NCBI GenBank assembly: GCA_036678685.1
Contig: JAZIHH010000028.1
Coordinates: forward strand, 62,001 to 126,000
DNA length: 64,000 bases
Direction of reading: 5' to 3'
Origin: JAZIHH01 sp036678685
Lineage (GTDB): Bacteria > Bacillota > UBA4882 > UBA10575
The notes beneath the pieces are model-generated. The model saw nothing but the letters and a program-made list of their open reading frames with translations. It ran no database searches and had not been told where the DNA came from. The number at the start of each line of letters is the position of its first letter. The stretch's first letter is position 1. The position numbers were made by a program, and so were the translations under genes. Positions 26,750 to 34,578 of the stretch are shown in pieces.

Positions 26750-26845
26750 TTGTTCACCCGTTGTTACCCTCTATTTTCCGGATCATGTTAAAGACCGGTT
26801 TGTTTCCGGGCCCATTGTTCACCCGCTGTTATTCTCTGTTTTCCG
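26750..26845. repeat. Two 31-bp imperfect direct repeats between thiP and thiB
   Basis: 26750-26780 and 26815-26845 share 27 of 31 positions, starting TTGTTCACCCG and ending TTTTCCG. All four differences are transitions. They lie in the ~210-base spacer between the binding-protein and permease genes. No function is assigned; possible remnant of a small duplication. Confidence 0.7.
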
Positions 26846-26863
26846 CCACCCGCCGCCGGCGTT

Positions 26864-27895
26864 TTATTTCTCAATCGCCTGTTCCCAGCCGGCCAACCAT
26901 TTGTCCAGGTTGGCCTCGACGGTCTCCAACGGCAGGTTCAGCAATTTTTCGACCGGTGTCTCCAGGCGAAAGGCGGGATCCAGTTCTACATCGGAACGGA
27001 CCGGATACATAAACTGGTTTTCCGGGATTAAGGCCTGGAACTCCGGGGACAACAGGTATTCGATAAAGAGTTCCGCCGCTTTCGGGTTTTTACTCCCTTT
27101 CAGGATACCCACCCCTTCAATCTGGGCATAAGCCGCCCCGTCCAAGACGAGGGGTTGGTAACGGTCGGTCCCCTCATAAAGGATGTGGTAGGCGGGGCTG
27201 GTCCCATAAGAAAGAACGATGGGCGCTTCCCCGGCCGTATACATGCCGTAGGCCTCGTCCCAACTGGCGGTGATGGTCAGCACATTTTGGCGCAAGGCCC
27301 GCCAGTAATCGAGATAACCGTCTTCGCCAAAGAGGGCGACGGTGGTCAGGAGAAAGATCTGCCCCGGCGAGGAGGTCAGCGGGTTGGTGAGGATTATTTT
27401 CCCCCGATAAACCGGGTCCAGAAGATCCTGATGGCTAGCGGGCACCTGCTCCAGTTTTTCCGAATCGTAGTTAAAGAGCACGTACCCAAAGTCAAAGGGA
27501 GTCAGGCGAAATTCCGGGTCAAAAACCAGATCAGCCGGGATATGATCCGCCGCTTCCGGCCGGTAGGGACGGAAAAGGTCTTCTCTTGCCGCACGGAGGA
27601 AATAAATGCTGTCCAAACCGATGACCACATCCGCTACGGGCTTCTTTTTTTCCCGGATCAATTGGGAAAAAAGCGTCCCCGTATCATTAAAGGATTCGAA
27701 TTCCACCTCAATCCCGTGCTTTTCCCGGAAGTCCTCACGGGCCCGCTCCACCAGGGCCATAGGAAAGCTGGCATAAGTATAGACAGTGAGTTTCTTTTCC
27801 TTCCGGCTCAGACACCCGGAGAAGAGAAGCGTGCCCACGGCCAACATGGTCAATAAGACAAGGAGAACACGGCTCAGGATCAAGTTTTTTTTCAT
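26864..27895 (-). CDS. thiB: Thiamine ABC transporter substrate-binding lipoprotein
   Basis: A 343-residue lipoprotein of the ThiB/family 1 binding proteins. The signal ends in a lipobox (LLFSGC), then the mature LTVYTYASFPMALVERAREDF, a start typical of thiamine-binding proteins, and GLDSIYFLRA and FDFGYVLFNYD further on. It captures thiamine (or phosphates or precursors) outside the membrane. ATG 27895 follows GGAGG; an upstream in-frame ATG would lie within the riboswitch terminator. Expression is controlled by the TPP riboswitch directly upstream. Confidence 0.9.
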   Translation of the reverse strand: MKKNLILSRVLLVLLTMLAVGTLLFSGCLSRKEKKLTVYTYASFPMALVERAREDFREKHGIEVEFESFNDTGTLFSQLIREKKKPVADVVIGLDSIYFLRAAREDLFRPYRPEAADHIPADLVFDPEFRLTPFDFGYVLFNYDSEKLEQVPASHQDLLDPVYRGKIILTNPLTSSPGQIFLLTTVALFGEDGYLDYWRALRQNVLTITASWDEAYGMYTAGEAPIVLSYGTSPAYHILYEGTDRYQPLVLDGAAYAQIEGVGILKGSKNPKAAELFIEYLLSPEFQALIPENQFMYPVRSDVELDPAFRLETPVEKLLNLPLETVEANLDKWLAGWEQAIEK

Positions 27896-27964
27896 AAGCA
27901 ACGCCTCCTGTGGGGAGCACTCCGGAAAAATGGCCGGGCCGGGGGAGGAGAGGTGGCAGAGGAT

Positions 27965-28066
27965 AAAAAACCCCATCATGGGGTTGTGAGCTTCTCCCTA
28001 CGCCGGCATTACCCGGATCAGGTTCCAAGGGTCTGATCTCAGCCCCGCTTCCGGAGCACCCCTTTA
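27965..28066 (-). promoter_or_regulatory. TPP riboswitch (THI element) with intrinsic terminator
   Basis: On the minus strand the aptamer (about 28066 to 27991) reads GGGGTGCTCC, GGGGCTGAGATCA, ACCCTTGGAACCTGATC and GGGTAATGCCGGCGTAGGGA, the conserved thi-box blocks in order. Immediately downstream AACCCC-ATGA-GGGGTT followed by TTTT (27985-27965) is a terminator. With thiamine pyrophosphate bound, transcription should stop before thiB. Confidence 0.96.
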
Positions 28067-28098
28067 AGTTTTAAGGATCATAGTAATTTACTACTTAA

Positions 28099-28127
28099 TT
28101 TATAACACACCCGGCCCTTCTTGTCAA
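28099..28127 (-). promoter_or_regulatory. Promoter of the thiamine importer operon
   Basis: On the minus strand TTGACA (28127-28122), 17-base spacer, TATAAA (28104-28099), about 35 bases ahead of the TPP aptamer. Confidence 0.75.
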
Positions 28128-28230
28128 ACAATCCCCGGCCCCCGGTTGTTTCGCCCCCCAGGATTCGTGATAAAATTGCCGGAGCGGTAAATACTATGAA
28201 AAACCGGGTCCGGCGGGGAGGAGGAGGAAA

Positions 28231-28707
28231 ATGTCAGGTTACATCGAATTTTACCCTCCGGTTTTTGCCCTTTTTTTACTCGTCTTGCTGCTGGCCTTTG
28301 TCCCCAAAGAAAAATATAAAGAGCTGTTTTGGTTCGGGCTAATCTGGGGTTATCTTGGCAGTACAGTTCTGGTTTTTTTCTTTGACACCGTCTTGCATCT
28401 TTTCCATTACGAGCGGATAATACCCAGTATTATGTTTGGCGGGCCCCTTTGGCTCACTTTCGCCTGGATCCCCGCAATCATGCTTTACCTCCATTATCTG
28501 CCCGCCCGGAAGGAATGGTATGTCTTCCCCTTTTACCTGGTGGCTTTTTCCGTAGCGGGGATGGAGGTTGACGTGGCCTTTAACCGGTGCGGGTATTTGG
28601 TTTATAAGCACTGGTCCCCCTTTTACCGTTTTTTCCTCGGTTTGGTCTGGTTTTACCTGGTGGCTCTTCACTACCGGCGCTGGTATCCGGCGGGGGGAAA
28701 AGATTAA
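28231..28707 (+). CDS. Small multi-pass membrane protein, CBO0543-like
   Basis: A 158-residue protein with about five hydrophobic segments and aromatic-rich connecting loops (LHLFHYERI, MLYLHYLPARKEWYVF, YKHWSPFYRFF). It resembles the uncharacterised CBO0543 family of spore-forming Firmicutes; that match is from memory and not certain. ATG follows a run of GGAGGAGGAGG. It lies alone, convergent with spmB. No function is proposed. Confidence 0.7.
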   Translation: MSGYIEFYPPVFALFLLVLLLAFVPKEKYKELFWFGLIWGYLGSTVLVFFFDTVLHLFHYERIIPSIMFGGPLWLTFAWIPAIMLYLHYLPARKEWYVFPFYLVAFSVAGMEVDVAFNRCGYLVYKHWSPFYRFFLGLVWFYLVALHYRRWYPAGGKD

Positions 28708-28759
28708 AAAGTGGTTGTTGGCATAGCCGGTTGTGGATGTAACAGGATGCTTTTGGGCC

Positions 28760-29293
28760 TTAGGCAAAGAGCAGGTTGCAGATGATGATAGAAGCAATAA
28801 ACCCGGCAAAATCGGCGGCCAGGCCGACCAGAATGGCGTAACGGGGATTTTTTATCCCCACGGAACCGAAGTAAACACTGACAATATACATGGTTGTATC
28901 AGTGCTCCCTTCTATGGTGGCGGCGGTGTACCCGATGAGGGAATCAGGGCCGTACTTCTCCATTAACTGCATGACCAGGGACATGGCGGCCGAGCCGCTA
29001 AGCGGACGGATGATGAGCAGGGGCAGGACCTCCGCCGGGGCGCCCACCAAAGTAAGGAAGGGTTTAAGGGGGCGAAGGAGCCAGGCCAAGGCGTCCGTGC
29101 CCTGAAACAAGCCCACCGCAAAGTAAATGGCGACAACATACGGGGTAATTTTTACGACAACGGTCAACGCTTCAGCGGCGCCCTCCACGAAACAGTTGAA
29201 AATATCCACCTTCCTCAGATAACCGTGGAGAACGATGATCCCTATTAAAACGGGCAAGGCCCATACGGAAAGGCGCATAAAAAAATCGATCAT
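28760..29293 (-). CDS. spmB: Spore maturation protein SpmB
   Basis: A 177-residue Gate/nucleoside-recognition-fold membrane protein. ALPVLIGIIVLHGYLRKVDIF, PLSGSAAMSLVMQLMEKYGPDS, TAATIEGSTDTTMYIVSVYFG and the final GFIASIIICNLLF are the conserved SpmB blocks. SpmA and SpmB act in the forespore and are needed for full core dehydration and heat resistance. The ATG overlaps the spmA stop (ATGA). It supports a spore-forming host. Confidence 0.93.
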   Translation of the reverse strand: MIDFFMRLSVWALPVLIGIIVLHGYLRKVDIFNCFVEGAAEALTVVVKITPYVVAIYFAVGLFQGTDALAWLLRPLKPFLTLVGAPAEVLPLLIIRPLSGSAAMSLVMQLMEKYGPDSLIGYTAATIEGSTDTTMYIVSVYFGSVGIKNPRYAILVGLAADFAGFIASIIICNLLFA

Positions 29294-29871
29294 GAGTGCC
29301 TGTGCCTCCGGCGGAGGTAAAAATCGAGGGCGAGCGCGCAAAAGGTGGAAATACCGGTGGCAAGTAAAGTGGAGACGGCGACGGCTTCAGGTTTGGCTGA
29401 CCCGAGCGAAGTGCGCAAGGCCACGATGGTGGTGGGGAAAAGGGTGACACTGGATGTATTGATGGCCAGAAAAGTACACATCGCTTCCGAGGCGGTGGTG
29501 GAATTGTTGTTCAGGGCCTGTAACTCCTTCATGGCCTTCAAACCAAAGGGGGTAGCGGCGCTTCCGAAGCCGAACAGATTGGCGCTGATGTTCATGGCGA
29601 TATATTTCAGGGCGGGATGATTCCGGGGTAAACTGGGAAATAACGGTTGTAAGAGGGGACGCAACAATTTGCTGCAGGAGTCGAGAAAACCGGATTTTTC
29701 AGCGATCTTTGCGATACCCAGCCATACGCATAAAATACCCAGCAGGGTTAAACTCCTGGTTATCGCCTGGTTTGACGACTCCACCAAGACCTTCATGACC
29801 AGTTCCGGTTCTCCGCCGAGGAGGGCGGCGGTTATTCCCAGAATGATCAGGACAAAAAAGATGGTTTTCAT
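29290..29871 (-). CDS. spmA: Spore maturation protein SpmA
   Basis: A 193-residue membrane protein paired with SpmB. Conserved blocks are LTLLGILCVWLGIAKIAEKSGF, LFPSLPRNHPALKYIAMNISANLFGFGSAATPFGLKAM (both cut by helices) and FLAINTSSVTLFPTTIVALR. ATG 29871 follows AGGAAGG; GTG 29874 is an adjacent alternative. It overlaps spmB by four bases. Confidence 0.93.
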   Translation of the reverse strand: MKTIFFVLIILGITAALLGGEPELVMKVLVESSNQAITRSLTLLGILCVWLGIAKIAEKSGFLDSCSKLLRPLLQPLFPSLPRNHPALKYIAMNISANLFGFGSAATPFGLKAMKELQALNNNSTTASEAMCTFLAINTSSVTLFPTTIVALRTSLGSAKPEAVAVSTLLATGISTFCALALDFYLRRRHRHS

Positions 29872-30058
29872 CACCGGCTTCCCTTCCTTTCGTAATAATC
29901 ATAATGATGGATTTTTTAATTCCCTTCCATAAATGCTTACATTGGAAAAGAAAACTTTATGCTTTTTTATTGTTATTGGCCGGTGCAGGAAAAAGGCCAT
30001 TGGTTGGCTGGCTTCAGCCGGCCCGGGGAGCTTTTTTACCGTTATTGTCCGGGATAGA

Positions 30059-30082
30059 AAAAGGCCACCGTCGAGGTGGCCT
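30059..30082 (-). terminator. Rho-independent terminator (minus strand)
   Basis: On the minus strand GGCCACC (30082-30076) pairs with GGTGGCC (30070-30064) around five bases, then TTTTT. It lies about 20 bases after the PP-loop gene stop. Confidence 0.85.
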
Positions 30083-30104
30083 GGAGGGAACCGGGATTTG
30101 GTTT

Positions 30105-31127
30105 TTAATTGATCCGGAACCGGTCGGGCAGGGAAGAGTCCTTGGTGTTTATAACCTCCAGCTCCTCCCGCCGGTGTTGCGGCCCGCCCCGGAGGATGCG
30201 GGCGGTTGCTTTCTTCCCGTCCGGGAGATCGCCGTAACGGGCGGTGAGCCGGGCGAGATTTTCGAGATCGGCCGTGGACGGCCGGCCGCATCCCAAAGCC
30301 AGCGGCCCCGGGACGTGCTGGATTTTTAGAAGGAGCAGGCGGGGGTCACGCCGGCGGGGGAAAAAGTGGCCCATGAGGCGCTGGTTTTCTTTTTGGTTGC
30401 GACCGATAATTGCCTTAAATTCCGGGCTGAGACGGAAGTGGCGCCCCAAGGAAAGCAAACGCAGGGCATCGATTTCCAGGCGGCCGTCGTGGGTCAGGAG
30501 ATCCGCCACTTTGCGCCCGTACTCTTTGTTGGTGAGCAGACAACCGCCGGCCGGGGACTCGTATTCGCGCAGACCATATTTTTTTGCCAGTTCCAACTGG
30601 ATCTTTCTCTGGCGGCCCTTGATGGAGGGACAGTGGTCCAGGGAAATCCAGCCTTTTTCTTCCGGAATGGTAGGCGGAAGGAGCCGGGCGGAGAGGGGAC
30701 GGACGATCAAACCCTCCAGTCCCGTTTCCCGGTCAATAAGAGGAAAGGCTCCCTGGTGCTGCGATTTCGGCCGCTGGCCTACCACTTCGCCGGTGACCAG
30801 AAAGGAAGCCCCGGTTTCCCGGAGCATTTCCCCGGCCCGGCGCAGAAAATAGATATGACAGTCCAGGCAGGGGTTGAAGGCGCGGCCGTAACCATATTTG
30901 GGTGACTCCAGGATACGGAGGTAATCTTCATCCAGGCGGACGATATGAAGCTTGGCCCCGGTCTGGGCAATAAGCCGTTTTACCTTGTTTATCTGTTTTT
31001 TTTCCGCTTCCGGGGGAAGGAAAGGTTGCAGAAAATGAACGGCTTCCACTTCCACCCCGGCTTCTTGCATGAGTTTTACTGCCAGGAGGCTGTCAAGACC
31101 TCCGGAAAAAAGAACGAGTGCTTTCAT
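30105..31127 (-). CDS. PP-loop tRNA thiolation-type protein (ThiI/MnmA-like with C-terminal NFACT-R-like domain)
   Basis: A 340-residue ATP-pyrophosphatase. The PP-loop LFSGGLDSLLAVKLM is at the N-terminus; NPCLDCHIYFLRRAGEM (~81-97) and SPAGGCLLT (~191-199) provide the two cysteines expected for sulfur transfer, as in MnmA and ThiI. The last ~100 residues look like the DUF814/NFACT-R-like tail found in a ThiI-like family of anaerobes. It likely adenylates and thiolates tRNA, but the target base is not established. It lacks the THUMP domain of true ThiI. Its ATG lies inside the end of the LolA-like gene (35-base overlap). Confidence 0.82.
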   Translation of the reverse strand: MKALVLFSGGLDSLLAVKLMQEAGVEVEAVHFLQPFLPPEAEKKQINKVKRLIAQTGAKLHIVRLDEDYLRILESPKYGYGRAFNPCLDCHIYFLRRAGEMLRETGASFLVTGEVVGQRPKSQHQGAFPLIDRETGLEGLIVRPLSARLLPPTIPEEKGWISLDHCPSIKGRQRKIQLELAKKYGLREYESPAGGCLLTNKEYGRKVADLLTHDGRLEIDALRLLSLGRHFRLSPEFKAIIGRNQKENQRLMGHFFPRRRDPRLLLLKIQHVPGPLALGCGRPSTADLENLARLTARYGDLPDGKKATARILRGGPQHRREELEVINTKDSSLPDRFRIN

Positions 31128-31779
31128 AGAAAATTGTCCTTTCTAAAGATGAATTTTGGTCCGTCTCTGTCCACTCTTCCTCCGCGGGAATGAGGTCGGC
31201 GGGAAGCTCAAAATATTCCGGCGGGACCGGCTCAAGAGAAAACTCCTTGATTTCCACCAGAATTTCCGAGATGACCGTTTCTTCGCGAAAAATCCGTTCC
31301 CGTTTTTGCAGGGGAAAACCTCCCAGTTCGGGAGAGAGCCAGAGGGTAACTTCCCAACTGGGAACAGCCGGGTTTGTACAGCGGGTTATTTCACATTTGT
31401 AACCCAGGATTGTTTCCTCGCCTATTATTTCCCAGATCAATTCTTCGGCATTGGCAACCTCCAGATCCAGGATGTCCGCCACCAACACCGGATAATACGG
31501 TGTGGAAAAATATTCCCAGCCCCCCTCGTCAAAATACCAGATGATATCCAAATCCGGGCGGACAATGGTAACCGTGGGTGGAAACGGCGGGGCATAAATC
31601 ACCTGACGGATCAGGTCCCCGGATTGAAAGTGCCGGATTTCTTGAAAATAATTGCCGGAAGTAACCGAGGCGTGATAGGAAAAGTTCACGGGCTTATCGC
31701 CGGTTGCCGCCCAACAGGGAAAAGAAAGGAATAAGGTGAAAAAACCAGGCAGAAGCAGTGTAATTCTTACCCGTCTCAT
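31093..31779 (-). CDS. Exported LolA-like outer-membrane/lipoprotein-carrier fold protein
   Basis: A 228-residue protein with a clear signal peptide (RRVRITLLLPGFF to about PCWAATG) and a beta-rich mature part containing YEFSTP-type aromatic strands, GEETILGYKCEIT and VTLWLSPELGGFPLQK. These match the LolA/LolB-like or DUF4412-type fold of Firmicutes exported proteins. Role unknown; such proteins in Gram-positives often bind lipids or sit near the spore or cell envelope. ATG 31779 follows GGAGGGAG; an upstream in-frame ATG at 31818 has no SD. The C-terminus overlaps the PP-loop gene. Confidence 0.75.
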   Translation of the reverse strand: MRRVRITLLLPGFFTLFLSFPCWAATGDKPVNFSYHASVTSGNYFQEIRHFQSGDLIRQVIYAPPFPPTVTIVRPDLDIIWYFDEGGWEYFSTPYYPVLVADILDLEVANAEELIWEIIGEETILGYKCEITRCTNPAVPSWEVTLWLSPELGGFPLQKRERIFREETVISEILVEIKEFSLEPVPPEYFELPADLIPAEEEWTETDQNSSLERTIFYESTRSFFRRS

Positions 31780-31929
31780 CTTGCTCCCTCCTTTCAATAG
31801 GGATTCGGCATTCTCCATCCATTTCCTTTTTCTTAACTTAACTTAAAAACAGAAGCGGACGGAGGGGCTGGCTTTGACTTTTTTCAATTAAGGCCTGAGG
31901 TCCGGTTTGGTTTTCTTTTGGCCGGGGTC

Positions 31930-31958
31930 TTTACAGGCGACGAATTATAAGGTATAAT
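31930..31958 (+). promoter_or_regulatory. tRNA-Leu promoter
   Basis: TTTACA (31930-31935), 17-base spacer, TATAAT (31953-31958), ten bases before the mature tRNA 5' end. Confidence 0.85.
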
Positions 31959-31967
31959 AGTGGCGAA

Positions 31968-32054
<87 letters not shown>

Positions 32055-32072
32055 CTTTTATAGTTTATGACA

Positions 32073-32101
32073 AGTCCGGTTGAACCATGCCGGGCTTTTT
32101 T
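32073..32101 (+). terminator. Terminator after tRNA-Leu
   Basis: AGTCCGG pairs with CCGGGCT (one G-U) around TTGAACCATG, followed by TTTTTT. Confidence 0.8.
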
Positions 32102-32185
32102 GTTTTTCCGCCGTTACCGGGTTTAATTATGTTCCCGGGTGCGGTATAATCGAAAGAGCAAAGCAAAAATGAGGGGGCGATACAT

Positions 32186-32944
32186 ATGCAAAAAGCAGTG
32201 GAACTTATCGTAAACGGGAAAACCCTCCGGGGAATGTATCACCGCCCACCGGAAGAGGGAAAATTTCCCACGGTCATTCTTTTTCACGGGTTTACCGGTA
32301 ACAAACTGGAACCCCACCGTATCTTCCTTAAACTATCCCGGCGGTTGGCCGCCGCGGGGATTGCCGCGTTGCGCTTCGATTTCAGTGGTTCGGGCGAGAG
32401 TGACGGCGATTTTGAAGAAATGACCTTCTCTTCGGAAGTGCACGAGGCGGAGGCCATCGTGGATTATGCTCTCTCCCTGCCGGACACGGACGGTGAAAAT
32501 TTGGGGGTAGTGGGTTTAAGTCTTGGCGGCGCCGTGGCGGCAACCCTGGCCGGGCGGCGGCCGGATACCCTGCGCAGCGTGGTGTTGTGGGCGGCTGCGG
32601 ATCAAGACGTGGTGGTGCAGGGCTTTAACCGGAGTATGGCGGAGAAAAAACTCTACCGGGACGAGCGGGGTTGTTATGATCTGGGCGGCCTCTGGCTGAA
32701 CGGTTCGTTTCTGGAAGACATGAAAAAGTGGGACCCTTTGGCGGAGGTACAGAAATTTCCCGGGCGGGTACTGATCATCCACGGTGACCAGGATGAGATC
32801 GTGCCTGTGGCTATAGCCCACAAGTATTATGAGGTTTTAGCCGGCCGGGCGGAACTGGAAATAATTGCGGGGGCCGATCATACTTTTAACCGGCACGACT
32901 GGGAAGACCGGGTTTTAACGCGGACGGTGGATTTTTTCCGTTAG
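32186..32944 (+). CDS. Alpha/beta hydrolase, EstA/cinnamoyl-esterase-like
   Basis: A 252-residue serine hydrolase: oxyanion region FHGFTGNKLEPH, nucleophile elbow GLSLGG (Ser near residue 115), acid in HGDQDEIVP, catalytic His in GADHTFNRHDWE. The family includes feruloyl/cinnamoyl esterases and acyl-peptide-hydrolase-like enzymes. No signal peptide, so it acts in the cytoplasm. ATG follows GAGGGGG. With sugar operons nearby a role in removing acyl groups from plant oligosaccharides is possible, but it has its own transcription unit. Confidence 0.85.
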   Translation: MQKAVELIVNGKTLRGMYHRPPEEGKFPTVILFHGFTGNKLEPHRIFLKLSRRLAAAGIAALRFDFSGSGESDGDFEEMTFSSEVHEAEAIVDYALSLPDTDGENLGVVGLSLGGAVAATLAGRRPDTLRSVVLWAAADQDVVVQGFNRSMAEKKLYRDERGCYDLGGLWLNGSFLEDMKKWDPLAEVQKFPGRVLIIHGDQDEIVPVAIAHKYYEVLAGRAELEIIAGADHTFNRHDWEDRVLTRTVDFFR

Positions 32945-32988
32945 TGTAAAATTACTGTCGGTTTTTGCAGGAAATATCTTAAAAAGTA

Positions 32989-33280
32989 GAGGAACCTCAC
33001 ATTCAGAGACAGTTGAATGAATCCTCATGAAAAAGAAGGCTGAGGTTCCTCATGGATTTAGTTCGCTCAACTGACCTATGAGCGGAGCTATTACCAGCAT
33101 AAAGAAGCAAGAAGTATGCGTACTTAGTGGATGAGCAGATAGGGGTTACTCCTCATGCAAGCATCGGTTCTGTTTGCTGTCGAGATAAAAGAAGCAGTGC
33201 AGGAAAAACTGAAGCGTTTTATCAAAAAGAAAGCTTTTGGGGGTAAATTAAATATTGATAATGTTCCATTATTACATTGA
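32989..33280. mobile_element. Possible degraded transposase fragment (ISLre2/UPF0236-like) with flanking inverted repeat
   Basis: The gene-free stretch 32945-33367 holds an 11-bp perfect inverted repeat, GAGGAACCTCA (32989-32999) and its complement (33041-33051). Conceptual translation gives SYYQHKEA from about 33085 and, after a frame change, KYAYLVDEQIGVTPHASI from 33112. This resembles the Y-Y-x(n)-YVYLLDE-LG pattern I recall from ISLre2/UPF0236 transposases. A 41-codon ORF (33155-33280) overlaps in another frame. No intact transposase or target duplication is visible, so this is a weak call. Confidence 0.35.
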
Positions 33281-33300
33281 ATACAATGCTGTTATTTAGT

Positions 33301-33351
33301 GCATGTTTGCTGAATGTGGGGTCGAAAAACCTACAGTATCCTGACACCGTC
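33301..33351 (+). repeat. 51-bp dispersed repeat, copy A
   Basis: Starts GCATGTTTGCTGAATGTGGG. The same orientation copy at 53551-53601 matches 47 of 51 positions, and all four differences are transitions. The similarity stops sharply on both sides. The copies bracket the two sugar operons. Neither looks like part of a current gene. Confidence 0.9.
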
Positions 33352-33367
33352 ATAAATTTATAATGAG

Positions 33368-33420
33368 TTGACTTTTTTTGGTGAATAAGATATAATAAGA
33401 CCATAAAACGAAACGTTTCG
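33368..33420 (+). promoter_or_regulatory. Promoter and operator of the GH65-cluster lacI gene
   Basis: TTGACT (33368-33373), 17-base spacer, TATAAT (33391-33396), then the perfect 12-bp palindrome CGAAACGTTTCG (33409-33420) just downstream, positioned to block elongation or initiation. The same core recurs at 34508 and 38838, so this regulator probably controls itself and both following transcription units. Confidence 0.8.
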
Positions 33421-33440
33421 CGAAACAAAGGAGAAGGATT

Positions 33441-34448
33441 ATGACAACAACGATCAAAGACATTGCTAAATACACAGGGCTTTCCATATCAACCATTTCC
33501 AAATATTTAAATGGTGGTAATGTTCTGGAACGCAATAAGAAGTTAATTGAAGAAGCAATTCAAACTCTTGATTTTAAGGTTAATGAGATGGCCAGGGGCC
33601 TCAGAACCAATCGGACCATGACTGTGGGTGTGCTTATCCCGAGTCTGGAAAATATATTTTTCACAAGCATTGTCTCGAATATTGAGAGTATGTTGTTGAA
33701 AGAGGGATATAGCACAATTGTGTGTGATTATAAGGAGGATCCCCGGTTAGAAGAGAAAAAACTTCAGTTTTTATTCGACAAAATGGTTGACGGGATTGTC
33801 TTGATGCCCGTACCTGGAAATGACAATTTAGTAAAGGAGATTATTGCCAGGGGAACGCCCTTGGTATTAATTGATCGTTTGGTCAATGACGTTGATTGTG
33901 ATGTTGTGTTAGTTGATAATCTTAACGCTTCTTATAATGCGGTTGAACAACTGATCATCCGCGGTCATCGGCGAATTGGGATTATTGTGGGGCCGCAAAA
34001 CATATATACTGCGCAGGAACGGTTGAAAGGTTATATTCGTGTTTTTGAAGATTACGGGCTGAAGGTTGACCCGAATCTGATCAAATATGGCGACTACCAG
34101 ATTGAAAGTGGATACCATTTATTACTGGAGTTAATGAAGATTGACCCCCCGCCAACCGCGGTTTATGTGACGAATTATGAAATGACGATCGGGAGTATCA
34201 TTGCAATTAACGAGAATAATATTAGAATACCGGATGATATCTCCTTCATCGGCTTTGATAATCAAGATCTGACACGAATTGTCAAACCGGCGCTGTCGAT
34301 TGTTGTCCAACCAGTCCAGCAAATTGGAGAAACAGCCGCGAAGATTCTTTTGAAAAGAATGCGAAAAGACCAAAAGGGCTTTCCTGTAGTCACACGATTA
34401 AAGACCGAATTGTTGCTCAGGGATTCCATTAAGAAGGTAGAAGGCTAA
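33441..34448 (+). CDS. LacI-family transcriptional regulator of the GH65 cluster
   Basis: A 335-residue LacI/GalR repressor with HTH TTTIKDIAKYTGLSISTISK and hinge, and a sugar-binding-type effector domain (GVLIPSLENIFFTSIVSNIE, DGIVLMPVPGND, FIGFDNQDL). ATG follows GGAGAAGG. It heads the cluster of kinases, dehydrogenases, GH65 phosphorylase and aldolase. AAACGTTT operators lie before it, before the FGGY kinase and before the binding-protein gene. A hairpin (GGGACAAGA 34459-34467 with 34480-34488) separates it from the next gene. Confidence 0.92.
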   Translation: MTTTIKDIAKYTGLSISTISKYLNGGNVLERNKKLIEEAIQTLDFKVNEMARGLRTNRTMTVGVLIPSLENIFFTSIVSNIESMLLKEGYSTIVCDYKEDPRLEEKKLQFLFDKMVDGIVLMPVPGNDNLVKEIIARGTPLVLIDRLVNDVDCDVVLVDNLNASYNAVEQLIIRGHRRIGIIVGPQNIYTAQERLKGYIRVFEDYGLKVDPNLIKYGDYQIESGYHLLLELMKIDPPPTAVYVTNYEMTIGSIIAINENNIRIPDDISFIGFDNQDLTRIVKPALSIVVQPVQQIGETAAKILLKRMRKDQKGFPVVTRLKTELLLRDSIKKVEG

Positions 34449-34503
34449 AAACGGAGTAGGGACAAGAATTAAGCAAAAATCTTGTCCCGAAAAATATGGC
34501 CGT

Positions 34504-34519
34504 AAAACGAAACGTTTAA
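34504..34519 (+). promoter_or_regulatory. LacI-type operator before the FGGY kinase gene
   Basis: AAAACGAAACGTTTAA contains the same AAACGTTT core as the site at 33409, 60 bases before the kinase start. A -10-like TAATAT lies at 34523; no good -35 was found. Confidence 0.55.
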
Positions 34520-34578
34520 CCCTAATATATTAACATAAAGTGTAATGTTTCGTGTTAATAAAGTGAGGGGATTATTAG

